Source: Hyphomicrobiales bacterium
GTDB lineage: Bacteria; Pseudomonadota; Alphaproteobacteria; Rhizobiales; Beijerinckiaceae
NCBI GenBank assembly: GCA_027483895.1
Contig: JAIXTP010000011.1
Location: forward strand, 62,001-126,000
DNA length: 64,000 nucleotides
Reading direction: 5' to 3'
In this document: piece after piece, positions 26,034 through 33,505 of the stretch
Layout: every line of letters begins with the position of its first letter
Position numbering within the stretch: position 1 is the first letter of the stretch
Position numbers and translations under genes: made by a program
Notes under the pieces: generated by a model
Seen by the model: only the letters and a program-made list of their open reading frames with translations
Database searches by the model: none
What the model was told of the DNA's origin: nothing

Positions 26034-26314
26034 GCGAGGCTCCCGCCCCGACCCCGGCCGAACGCCTCGAAAAGGCGATCGCCGATCTCGAATCCGCCGC
26101 CGCGCGGAAGGATGTCGCCGCCCTCGAGGCGGCGACCGTCGTTTTGCGCGATCTGACGGCCGAGCGCCCGGAGATCTCCGACAAGGCGCAGGCCGAAGCG
26201 TTCCGGATGCGCCTTCGCAGTCTCGAAACCGAACTGCTCGGGCGCATTTCGCCTCCTGCCGAATCACAACCGCCCGTCTACTCTGCCCTGAGCCTCCGCC
26301 GTACGGACCGCTGA
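26030..26314 (+). CDS. FlgN-like chaperone candidate with CTG start
   Basis: Between flgM and the next gene an open frame of about 94 codons runs to the TGA at 26312. It has no ATG or GTG near its beginning. The best start is a CTG at 26030 overlapping the flgM stop (CTGA), with a G-rich run (GGGGG) upstream; the first TTG is at codon 39. The product (SEAPAPTPAERLEKAIADLE, with RLRSLETELLGRIS near the end) is short and helical and has the FlgN position. FlgN chaperones hook-associated proteins and is usually about 140 aa. Function and start are inferred. Confidence 0.5.
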   Translation: MSEAPAPTPAERLEKAIADLESAAARKDVAALEAATVVLRDLTAERPEISDKAQAEAFRMRLRSLETELLGRISPPAESQPPVYSALSLRRTDR

Positions 26315-26317
26315 AGG

Positions 26318-26722
26318 ATGGACGTGCTTCTCGTCGTTCTCATGATAGCAAGCCTCGTGGCCGCCGCCGCCGCGGCCGCTTCGGCCTTTCTGCTGCTGCG
26401 GCGCCAACCGGTGATCCTTGCGGCCGTCGAACGGGTCGGCGCGGAAGTGAAGGCGGTCGCGCATCGCATGTCCTCGCTCGAAGACGAGATCGCGCGGGCG
26501 CGACTGGCGCAGGAAACCTCTCTGTCCGAAAATCTCCGGCAGGTCCGCGCCGACGTGAAGACGGTGGAGCTGAAGCTGGCCGAGGGCCGGGAGAACCCGG
26601 AAGCGATCGAAGCCGCGATCAAGCTCGCCAAGGAAGGCGTCGATACGGACATGATCGTGAAGCGCACCGCCCTGCCGCAGCAGGTGGTCGAGTCGATCGT
26701 CCTGTTCCACGGATTGCGCTGA
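26318..26722 (+). CDS. Membrane-anchored DUF2802/DUF6115-like protein
   Basis: This 134-aa protein has one N-terminal membrane helix (VLLVVLMIASLVAAAAAAAS), a charged coiled-coil region (about residues 38-95), and a C-terminal helix-turn-helix-like motif (AIKLAKEGVDTDMIVKRTAL, PQQVVESIVLFHG). That layout resembles the DUF2802 proteins found in flagellar clusters. It starts 3 bp after the preceding stop with GAAGG as ribosome site, ends the flgP operon, and is convergent with the fli operon end 10 bp away. Function unknown. Confidence 0.7.
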   Translation: MDVLLVVLMIASLVAAAAAAASAFLLLRRQPVILAAVERVGAEVKAVAHRMSSLEDEIARARLAQETSLSENLRQVRADVKTVELKLAEGRENPEAIEAAIKLAKEGVDTDMIVKRTALPQQVVESIVLFHGLR

Positions 26723-26731
26723 GAGCGAGCC

Positions 26732-27430
26732 TCAGTGCGCGGCGGCGGCGGCCTTCGCCGCCTCCAGCTGCAGCCGGATCTTTTCCTCGAGACAGACCTT
26801 CGCCGTCGTCACTTCCAGCCGTGCGGCGTCGCCCCAGGACGCGAGCGCGATGCGGGCCGTGGAATGCCAGCCCTGCTTGCCGGCGGCGTCTCGAAGCAGC
26901 GCGGCGCCCCCCGCCCCGACCGTGATCATGCTGGTCGCGTAGGCGAGAAGGGCCGGGACGAGGCCGAAGGCGCCCGCCACCAGATAGATGAGCATGATCG
27001 CCGCCGTGAACTGCCAGAGATGGTAGCGGGCGAAGAGCAGCGGCGGCACGAGCGACCAGAAAGGCGAGATCCGGTCCGGCAGCACCAGGATGCCGCGGCC
27101 CCGCGCGATCGCACCGTGGCAGGCGGTCCAGTCCTCGGACACGTCGGACGGCTCGATGCCCTCCAGCCGCTCGCCGCGGCGCATCGCGGCACCCTCGATG
27201 CCCCCGCCGACGGCGATCTTGAAGAGGACGTCCTCGCGCAGAACCAGCATCCAGTCCGCGCGACCGAGCAGGCTCATCGGGTCTTCATGCGCGATGATCT
27301 CGGACGGCATATGGCGACCGAAACGCAGGATCCGGTCGCCGGCCAACAGGCCCGCGCGCTCGGCCGGCGACCCCCGTTCGACGAAGTCGACGGCGGCCAC
27401 GTCCTCTGGAGAGAAGGCCTGTTCGGTCAT
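26732..27430 (-). CDS. Membrane protein with PDZ-like N-terminus
   Basis: This 232-aa protein ends the long fli-flhB operon. Residues 12-35 (AAVDFVERGSPAERAGLLAG, then DRILRF) look like the ligand loop of a PDZ domain. Two hydrophobic segments follow (ISPFWSLVPPLLFARYHLWQ to LVAGAFGLVPALLAYATSMI, about residues 120-175), then a charged Ala-rich tail. There is no signal peptide and no protease triad, so it is not a HtrA protease. The position suggests a flagellar or motor accessory role; function unknown. Confidence 0.65.
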   Translation of the reverse strand: MTEQAFSPEDVAAVDFVERGSPAERAGLLAGDRILRFGRHMPSEIIAHEDPMSLLGRADWMLVLREDVLFKIAVGGGIEGAAMRRGERLEGIEPSDVSEDWTACHGAIARGRGILVLPDRISPFWSLVPPLLFARYHLWQFTAAIMLIYLVAGAFGLVPALLAYATSMITVGAGGAALLRDAAGKQGWHSTARIALASWGDAARLEVTTAKVCLEEKIRLQLEAAKAAAAAH

Positions 27431-27443
27431 GCCCGGCGGAAGC

Positions 27444-28160
27444 TCACGGATAGCGCAGCATCGGCGCGGGTTCCGCGCGGCGCGCGGCGGGCGGCGGCGA
27501 CCTGACGGGTTCGCGCGGCACGCTGCGCTGCGACTGCTGCAGGGCGTCGATCTTCGTCGCGATGTCCTTGAGCGCGGCGTTCTTCGCCGGATCGCCGACC
27601 GCGGCGGCCAGCTGGGCCACGGCCGCCTTGTTCGCGGCGACGAGGTCGTCGACGACCTGCTTCACGCCGGCCGGGATCTTCTCGTTGGACGCGGACAGCG
27701 CCTCGACGCGGGCGATCAGCGTCTTCTCGACGCCCGTCAGAAGTTCGACCGAGCGCTTGAGATCGTCGCCGCGCCCCTGCACGACGGCCAAGGACTGAGC
27801 GGTGGTCGCGGTGAGTTCCTCGATCCGCTTCGCGGTCTGGGTGAGGCCGTTGATCTCGTCGGCGAAGACGCTGAGCGCGTCCTTGTTCACCTTGGACAGG
27901 CTCTCGAAGCGCGTCAGCGAGTGGTTGTAGAGCACGATGCCGCCGCCGAGCGCGCCGCAGGCGAGGACGAGGATCAGGATCCCCGTGAACAGCAGGATCT
28001 TGCCGTTCTTCCGCGTGCCCGTGACGAGCGCGTCGACTTCCTTGCGGAGCCGCTGGATCTCCTGCGCGGCGTCGGTCGCCGTGCCTGCCGCCGCGAGGGC
28101 GATCTCGATCGTCTCGTCGATCTGCGGCTGAGGGGCGGCAGCTTTCTTCGGTGCGCTCAT
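27444..28160 (-). CDS. Single-pass membrane coiled-coil protein, flagellar operon
   Basis: The product from the ATG at 28160 is 238 aa. A short cytoplasmic segment precedes one membrane helix (ILLFTGILILVLACGALGGG, about residues 55-78), and a long helical region follows (residues 85-200) with a Pro/Arg-rich end. No family is certain. R. sphaeroides fla1 needs MotF, a single-pass membrane protein for rotation, and this gene could fill a similar role; that is a guess from topology and position. Its ATG overlaps the stop of the small Cys protein (ATGA), so they are coupled. Confidence 0.6.
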   Translation of the reverse strand: MSAPKKAAAPQPQIDETIEIALAAAGTATDAAQEIQRLRKEVDALVTGTRKNGKILLFTGILILVLACGALGGGIVLYNHSLTRFESLSKVNKDALSVFADEINGLTQTAKRIEELTATTAQSLAVVQGRGDDLKRSVELLTGVEKTLIARVEALSASNEKIPAGVKQVVDDLVAANKAAVAQLAAAVGDPAKNAALKDIATKIDALQQSQRSVPREPVRSPPPAARRAEPAPMLRYP

Positions 28161-28360
28161 GGCCGAGCTCCCTGGAAGGGCCCTGCGACGGGCCGGGCTT
28201 CGCGGCGGCGACAAGGCTCGCCGGAGGCGGAGGAGACCTCCAGCGCGGGCATGCGCCGCGACCGGAAGCCGAAGGAACGGCAGGCATAAGGCTGCCGGAC
28301 GTCATGGGTGATCGAGAACCAACGGCAGCCGAAGCAGCTCGGACGGCGGGCGTCACGCAT
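28157..28360 (-). CDS. Small Cys-rich (probable zinc) protein after flhB
   Basis: This 67-aa protein starts inside the last codons of flhB and overlaps the next gene by 4 nt, so it sits in a coupled chain. It has four cysteines at 9, 12, 27 and 50 in the pattern CFGC-WFSITHD, QPYACRSFGF and SGEPC, which fits a metal-binding knuckle. The pattern resembles small conserved proteins I have seen near proteobacterial flagellar genes. Function unknown; cytoplasmic by lack of signal. Confidence 0.65.
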   Translation of the reverse strand: MRDARRPSCFGCRWFSITHDVRQPYACRSFGFRSRRMPALEVSSASGEPCRRREARPVAGPFQGARP

Positions 28361-29489
28361 CGCGCTCTCCCGCCCTGCGGCCGTTGGAATCGAAACGCAT
28401 CTCCGGCGGAACCTCGACCTCGGGAGGCTCGCCCTGCGCGCCCGCCTGCAGCACGAAGCCGAGCACGGCGGCGACGGCGCGATAGAGCTCGGTATGGATT
28501 TCCTGCCCGATCTCGCTGGTGAAGTAGAGCGCGCGGGCGAGGAACGGATAGCTGAGGACCGGCAGGCCGGCGGCCTTGGCCTTCTCGCGGATCTGCTCGG
28601 CGATCTTGTCCGTGCCCTTGGCCACGACGACCGGCGCGGCGCCTTCCTTGAAGTCGTAGCGCAGCGCCACGGCGAAATGGTTCGGGTTGGTGATGACGAC
28701 CTGCGCGTCCGAGACGTTGCCGACCGAGCCGCGCTCGGCCGCCTCGCGCTGCATGCGGCGGATCTTCTGCTTCACCTCGGGCGAGCCTTCGGTCTGCTTG
28801 TGCTCGTCCTTGATCTCCTGCCGCGTCATCATCATCTGGTTGGTATGGCGGCGCCATTGGATGAGCGCGTCCACGCCCGCCACCATGACAGCACCGGCGA
28901 CGAGGATCACGAAGGTGAGGAGCGTGAGCTCGCCCGTCAGCCCCATGGCGCGTTCGAAGGGCATCGCCGCGAGCTGCAGGATCTCGGGCAGGCGGTCCAG
29001 CAGGAACCAGAAGCCCAGCGTGCCGACGATGGCGACCTTGAGGATCGACTTGCCGAGTTCGAGCAGCGCGTTCATCCCGAACATGCGCTGCAGACCCGAA
29101 ATCGGGGAGATGCGGCTGCCCTTGAAGGACAGGTTCTTCAGCACGAAGTGAAACCCGCCGTAGACGGTCTGGGCACCGAGAATGACGACCACGAGCGGAA
29201 CGGCGAAGACGAGCACGATGACGACGGCCGACGTGACCTGTTCGGCCAGCAGCGTCGTGAGCGGGACCTGCCGGGCGAGAAGCTCGCCGATGTCCAGGCC
29301 GCCCCGGAAGCCGCCCGCGATCTCGCCGACATAGTAGCGCCCGCCGATCATGAACTGGAGCGCGCCGAGCACCATCACGACCCCGAGCATCAGCTCCTTG
29401 GACGTGAGGATCCGGCCTTCCTCGAGCGCGTCGCGGATGCGACGCTCGGTCGGTTGTTCCGTTTTTTCCTGATCGCTGTCCTCCGCCAC
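28353..29489 (-). CDS. flhB: Flagellar export switch protein FlhB
   Basis: FlhB is the inner-membrane export protein that switches from rod/hook to filament substrates. It is 378 aa, starts with GTG and begins with the classic EKTEQPTERRIRDALEEGRI. It has four membrane segments and a cytoplasmic domain. The autocleavage site normally reads NPTH; here it is N-P-N-H (residues 268-271, VVITNPNHFAVALRYDFKEG). Asn and Pro, the residues at the cut, are kept. The start lies 3 bp from the fliR stop. Confidence 0.95.
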   Translation of the reverse strand: MAEDSDQEKTEQPTERRIRDALEEGRILTSKELMLGVVMVLGALQFMIGGRYYVGEIAGGFRGGLDIGELLARQVPLTTLLAEQVTSAVVIVLVFAVPLVVVILGAQTVYGGFHFVLKNLSFKGSRISPISGLQRMFGMNALLELGKSILKVAIVGTLGFWFLLDRLPEILQLAAMPFERAMGLTGELTLLTFVILVAGAVMVAGVDALIQWRRHTNQMMMTRQEIKDEHKQTEGSPEVKQKIRRMQREAAERGSVGNVSDAQVVITNPNHFAVALRYDFKEGAAPVVVAKGTDKIAEQIREKAKAAGLPVLSYPFLARALYFTSEIGQEIHTELYRAVAAVLGFVLQAGAQGEPPEVEVPPEMRFDSNGRRAGERDA

Positions 29490-29492
29490 GGC

Positions 29493-30278
29493 TCAGGCTC
29501 CCGCTCCGGCCATCACCACCTCGCGCATGCGGCGGGCGGCTTCTTCGACGAGGCCGGAAATGGTCTGGCCGATGCCCGGGACCGCCACCACCATCAGCAC
29601 GAGGCCGACGACGATCGTCACGGGGAAACCGACGGAGAAGATGTTCATCTGCGGCGCGAGGCGCGTGAGCATGCCGACGACGAGATTGATGAGCGTGAGC
29701 GCGACGACCACGGGCAGCGCCACGAGAAAGCCCGCCGAGAAGACCAGCGCCGCGGACTGCAGGATCGCAAGCCACATCTTGGGATCGAGCGAGGTACCGC
29801 CGAGAGGCAGCACCGAGAAGCTCGCCGCGAGCTGACGCAGCAGGACGTGGTGACCGTCGAGCGAGAGGAAGACGAGCACGAGCACCACCGAGAGGAACTG
29901 GGCGATCACCGGGGACTGCATGCCGGTCTGCGGATCGACCATGGCGGCGAAGCCGAGCCCCGTGGCGAAGGAGATCTGCTCGCCCGCCACGGTGATGGCG
30001 GCGAAGGCGAGCTGCATGACGAAGCCGATGGCGATGCCGATCAGGGCTTCGCGGCCGAGCGCGATCGCGCCCTGCCAGGACAGCACGTCGACCTGCGGGA
30101 CGGGGACGGCGCCGATCATCACGATCGACAGCGTGACCGTGAGCAGCACGCGCACAGGGATCGAAATGGCGGCGGCGGAATAGAACGGGGCGGCGAGCAT
30201 CATCGCGCCCAGCCGGACGGACACCAGCATGAAGGCCGCAAGGCCGTCGAAGAGCGTCTTGTCTTCGAGCGCGATCAC
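29493..30278 (-). CDS. fliR: Flagellar export protein FliR
   Basis: FliR is part of the FliPQR export channel in the inner membrane. The product from the GTG at 30278 is 261 aa. Membrane helices and the FliR blocks GREALIGIAIGFVMQLAFAA, GEQISFATGLGFAAMVDPQT and LNIFSVGFP-like (QMNIFSVGFPVTIVVGLVLM) are present. GTG overlaps the fliQ stop as GTGA, which supports this start. flhB follows at 3 bp. Confidence 0.95.
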   Translation of the reverse strand: MIALEDKTLFDGLAAFMLVSVRLGAMMLAAPFYSAAAISIPVRVLLTVTLSIVMIGAVPVPQVDVLSWQGAIALGREALIGIAIGFVMQLAFAAITVAGEQISFATGLGFAAMVDPQTGMQSPVIAQFLSVVLVLVFLSLDGHHVLLRQLAASFSVLPLGGTSLDPKMWLAILQSAALVFSAGFLVALPVVVALTLINLVVGMLTRLAPQMNIFSVGFPVTIVVGLVLMVVAVPGIGQTISGLVEEAARRMREVVMAGAGA

Positions 30279-30544
30279 CGGGTGATCCTCCCGATCTCGC
30301 CGAAGATCAGCTGGAAGAAGCCCGTCATGGTCGCCATCATGAAGGGGGCGGCGAGCGCCAGCACGGCGAAGACCACGAGCAGCTTCGGCACGAAGGCCAG
30401 CGTCGCCTCGTTGATCGAGGTCGCGGCCTGGAAGATGCCGATCACCAGACCGGCGACGAGCGACGCACCGAGCACGGGGCCGACGAGCCACAACGTGCTG
30501 ATGAGCGTCTCGCGACCGATGATGATGAACTGCTCGTAGAACAT
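30275..30544 (-). CDS. fliQ: Flagellar export protein FliQ
   Basis: FliQ is an 89-aa protein with two membrane hairpins and part of the FliPQR channel. GRETLISTLWLVGPVLGASL, then GLVIGIFQAATSINEATLAF, is the family signature. The start is ATG, 1 bp after the fliP stop, and the stop overlaps the fliR GTG. Confidence 0.96.
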   Translation of the reverse strand: MFYEQFIIIGRETLISTLWLVGPVLGASLVAGLVIGIFQAATSINEATLAFVPKLLVVFAVLALAAPFMMATMTGFFQLIFGEIGRITR

Positions 30545-30545
30545 C

Positions 30546-31322
30546 TCAGGGCAGCCTCGTGAAGCTCTCGACGAGCGAGGTGACCGTGAGGGACCAGCCG
30601 TTCACGACGACGAACAGCAACAGCTTGAACGGCAGAGACACGATCATGGGCGAAAGCATCATCATGCCGAGCGACATGAGGACGCTCGCCACGACCATGT
30701 CGATGACGAGGAAGGGCAGGAAGAGCAGGAAGCCGATGGTGAAGGCGGTGCGCAGCTCGCTCATGATGAAGGCGGGCACCGCGACGGCGAAGGGCACCGC
30801 GTCGGGGCTTTCATAGGCGCGGTCGCCGCGCAGCTCCGCCACCGCGAGGAGATCGGATTCGCGGGTCTGGCGGAGCATGAAGCTCTTGAGGATGCCGATC
30901 GAACGGGTCCCCGCCTCCTCGACCCCGATCTGCCCTTGGGAATAGGGGACGAAGGCGCGGTCGTTGATGTCGCGGAAGGTCGGCGTCATCACGAACAGAG
31001 TGAGGAACAGCGCGAGGCCGACGAGAACCTGGTTGGGCGGCGTCTGCTGCGTGCCGAGCGCCTGACGCAGGATCGACAACGTGATGATGATGCGCGTGAA
31101 GCTGGTCGTGACGAGCAGCAGCGAGGGCAGCAGCGTGAGACCCGTCATCAGGATCAGGGTCTGCAGCGACAGCGACAGGGTCTGATTGCCGCCGGGCGCG
31201 CCTTCGAGCTTCAGGACGGGGAAATCGAAGGGCGAATTCTGTGCGAAGGCCGGCACCGCGAAAAGCAGCACCGGCACGACGCAGGCGAAAACGGACGCGA
31301 GGATCAGGCGGCGGGCGGACAT
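30546..31322 (-). CDS. fliP: Flagellar export protein FliP
   Basis: FliP is the main channel subunit of the export gate. The 258-aa precursor has a cleavable signal peptide (LILASVFACVVPVLLFAVPA, near FAQ). Hallmarks are TLLPSLLLVTTSFTRIIITL, LRQALGTQQTPPNQVLVGLA and VPAFIMSELRTAFTIGFLLF. It overlaps fliO by 19 nt and is followed by fliQ. Confidence 0.97.
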   Translation of the reverse strand: MSARRLILASVFACVVPVLLFAVPAFAQNSPFDFPVLKLEGAPGGNQTLSLSLQTLILMTGLTLLPSLLLVTTSFTRIIITLSILRQALGTQQTPPNQVLVGLALFLTLFVMTPTFRDINDRAFVPYSQGQIGVEEAGTRSIGILKSFMLRQTRESDLLAVAELRGDRAYESPDAVPFAVAVPAFIMSELRTAFTIGFLLFLPFLVIDMVVASVLMSLGMMMLSPMIVSLPFKLLLFVVVNGWSLTVTSLVESFTRLP

Positions 31323-31585
31323 GGCGGCGCCTCCCCTGCCTCGCCGAGCACGGTCATCGTCTGTACGCCGTGCCGGTCCATGCCGACCAGCACGCGCTTG
31401 CCCCCGGCCTCGACCACGGCGAGCCGCGCCCCCGAGCCGAGATCCGCGACGGCGGTGACGCCGATGACGCCGGCCACGAAGCGGCGGGTCAGCCGGTCGC
31501 GGAACTTCATCAGCACCGCGGCGAGCGCGAGCAGCCCCGCAAAGAAGGCCGCCAGACCGACGAGTTCGGAGGACAGGTTCTGCAT
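31304..31585 (-). CDS. fliO: Flagellar biosynthesis protein FliO
   Basis: FliO is a small scaffold for FliP ring assembly. The 93-aa protein has one N-terminal membrane helix (VGLAAFFAGLLALAAVLMKF) and a small beta domain (LAVVEAGGKRVLVGMDRHGV), which is the FliO layout. Sequence conservation in FliO is low, so identity leans on position between fliN and fliP. It overlaps fliP by 19 nt. Confidence 0.85.
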   Translation of the reverse strand: MQNLSSELVGLAAFFAGLLALAAVLMKFRDRLTRRFVAGVIGVTAVADLGSGARLAVVEAGGKRVLVGMDRHGVQTMTVLGEAGEAPPCPPAA

Positions 31586-31593
31586 GATGCGGC

Positions 31594-31872
31594 TCAGAGA
31601 TTCCGCAGCCGCTGTTCGGGCGAGACGATCTCGGTGAAGCGGATGCCGAGGCGCTCGCCCACCAGCACGACCTCGCCCTTCGCGAGGAGCGTGCCGTTGA
31701 CGTAGATGTCGAGATGCTCGCCGGCGAGGCGCTCGAGTTCGACGACGGACCCTTCGTTCAGCTTCAGAAGATCGCGGATCGTGATCTTGGTGCCGCCGAC
31801 CTCGACCGTCAGCTTCACCTCGATGTTCTCGAGGAGCTTCAGATTGTCGGGCGCGGGGAGCTCTTCGGTCAT
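31594..31872 (-). CDS. fliN: Flagellar switch protein FliN
   Basis: FliN is part of the cytoplasmic C ring. It is 92 aa, with the SpoA domain (VKLTVEVGGTKITIRDLLKL, VELERLAGEHLDIYVNGTLL) and the typical end LGIRFTEIVSPEQRLRNL. It is short because the variable N-terminal tail is nearly absent. It lies between fliM and fliO. Confidence 0.96.
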   Translation of the reverse strand: MTEELPAPDNLKLLENIEVKLTVEVGGTKITIRDLLKLNEGSVVELERLAGEHLDIYVNGTLLAKGEVVLVGERLGIRFTEIVSPEQRLRNL

Positions 31873-31890
31873 GGAGCGGATCTTTCAGGG

Positions 31891-32847
31891 TCAGTTGGTG
31901 ATGCGGACGGCCATCTTGCCGTCGCGTTCGCCGATGGTGCCGTTGAAGAGGGCCTGGCCCTCGACATAGACCTTCACTTCCTCGAAGGCCGGGATCTCGA
32001 TCACGGTGCCGGCGCGGATGTTGAGGAGCTGGCCGAGATTGACGGTCGGCTCCGCGATGCGCGGCGAGAAATTGAGCGTGGCCGACATGAGCGCCTCGCG
32101 CAGATTGCTTTCCCAGGCCTCGTCCGGGCCGTCGCCGCCGACACGCTGGATCTTGCTGCGCAAGAGCGGCGCCACCTGCTTGAGCGACTGCAGCGGGTAG
32201 AGGATGTCGATCGTCGCCGGATTGGCGAAGGGCAGCTGGACCACGAAGGAACAGACGATGACCTGATCCTGACCTTCCACGAAAGAGGTGAAGGCCGGGT
32301 TCATCTCGCTGTTCATGAACTCGAAGTTCACGGGGAAGATGTCGCGCCAGGCGTCTTCGAGCGAACGGAGCGACCCGTCCACGACGATCTGGATGATGCG
32401 CTCTTCGGTGGGCGTGAATTCCGTCGCACGCGTGATCGGGCTGTCGCCGCTGCCGCCGAAGAAGCTGTTGACCAGAATGCTGATCAGCCGCGGCGGGATG
32501 GTGATCAGGATCGTGCCCTTGAGGGCGTCCACGCGCGCGGTGTTGAGGCTGAGAAAGCTGTCCACGCCGCCGAGATAGCTGTCGAAACGGCGGGTTTCGG
32601 GCGGCAGCGTCGTGATGCGCGGAGAGAAGCGCAGCATCGGCAGCAGCACGCCGCGCAGCGTCCGGCCCAGACGCTCGTTGATCAGGCGGAGCGTGTAGAG
32701 GTCGCCGAGAAGGCCTGCGTCGTCCGCACCGAATACGAACGGCCGGACTTCCTTGGCTGCGCCGACGCCGGACCCGGCATCGATCGACCCGTCGTTCAGG
32801 CCGTCGATGAGGGCGCTGACTTCCTCGTTGCTGAGCTTGCGCGACAT
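31891..32847 (-). CDS. fliM: Flagellar switch protein FliM
   Basis: FliM links FliG and FliN in the C ring and binds phosphorylated CheY. The 318-aa protein has the N-terminal CheY-binding motif (LSNEEVSALIDGL), the middle domain (LRLINERLGRTLRGVLLPML, VFGADDAGL) and the C-terminal SpoA domain (GQLLNIRAGTVIEIPAFEEV, FNGTIGERDGKMAVRI). The start is ATG, 12 bp after fliL. Confidence 0.96.
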   Translation of the reverse strand: MSRKLSNEEVSALIDGLNDGSIDAGSGVGAAKEVRPFVFGADDAGLLGDLYTLRLINERLGRTLRGVLLPMLRFSPRITTLPPETRRFDSYLGGVDSFLSLNTARVDALKGTILITIPPRLISILVNSFFGGSGDSPITRATEFTPTEERIIQIVVDGSLRSLEDAWRDIFPVNFEFMNSEMNPAFTSFVEGQDQVIVCSFVVQLPFANPATIDILYPLQSLKQVAPLLRSKIQRVGGDGPDEAWESNLREALMSATLNFSPRIAEPTVNLGQLLNIRAGTVIEIPAFEEVKVYVEGQALFNGTIGERDGKMAVRITN

Positions 32848-32859
32848 GGATCTTGTTTT

Positions 32860-33495
32860 TTACTGCATCACGAGGGCGGTGACATAGACGTTCGCGACGC
32901 CGCCGAAGTCGACGCGCTCCGTCAGGACCTTGTTGATGGCGTCCCGCAGCAGGTTCTGCAAGCGTTTCCGATTGTCCATGCCGACGATCTCGGCTTCGGA
33001 CTGTTCGCCGAGCACGGCCAGCACTTCCGCACGGATCGCGACTTCGTGCTTCTGCACGTTTTCGATCACGGAACGGTCGTACTGGGTCGAAAGGCCGAGG
33101 CTGACCTGAACGAAGCGGCGCGAGCCCTTCAGATTGGTCGTGAAGTTGCCCGGAAATTCGAAATAGGTCGTGACGAATTTTTCGGTCTGCGGCACGGGCT
33201 TGGCACCCGGAGCGGCCGGGGCGCCGTCCTTGCCGTCCTTCTTGGCGTCCTTGCCGTGGGCGTCCTTGCCGTCCTTGGCATCCTTGCCGTGCCCGTCCTT
33301 CGCCTCGTCGGCCTTGCGCTCGATGACGATGGCGAGGGGGTTTTCTTCGGCGGGCTTGGTCATCTTCACGAAGAAGATGCCGCCGGCGACTCCGCCGCCC
33401 ACGAGCACGAGCGCGCCGACCACCATGATGGCGATCTTGACGATCGGGAGCTTCTTCTTTTCTTGCGGTTCGGCCGCTGCTGCTTCCTGACTCAC
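32860..33495 (-). CDS. fliL: Flagellar basal body-associated protein FliL
   Basis: FliL is an inner-membrane protein around the stator units that supports torque. The 211-aa protein starts with GTG (GAGGAG 6 nt upstream). It has a Lys-rich cytoplasmic start and one membrane helix (IAIMVVGALVLVGGGVAGGI). A low-complexity GKDAKDGKDAHGKDAKKDGK linker (about residues 67-90) precedes the periplasmic FliL domain (RFVQVSLGLSTQYDRSVIEN). A second FliL-like gene lies at 13470. Confidence 0.94.
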   Translation of the reverse strand: MSQEAAAAEPQEKKKLPIVKIAIMVVGALVLVGGGVAGGIFFVKMTKPAEENPLAIVIERKADEAKDGHGKDAKDGKDAHGKDAKKDGKDGAPAAPGAKPVPQTEKFVTTYFEFPGNFTTNLKGSRRFVQVSLGLSTQYDRSVIENVQKHEVAIRAEVLAVLGEQSEAEIVGMDNRKRLQNLLRDAINKVLTERVDFGGVANVYVTALVMQ

Positions 33496-33505
33496 GTCAT
33501 TCTCC

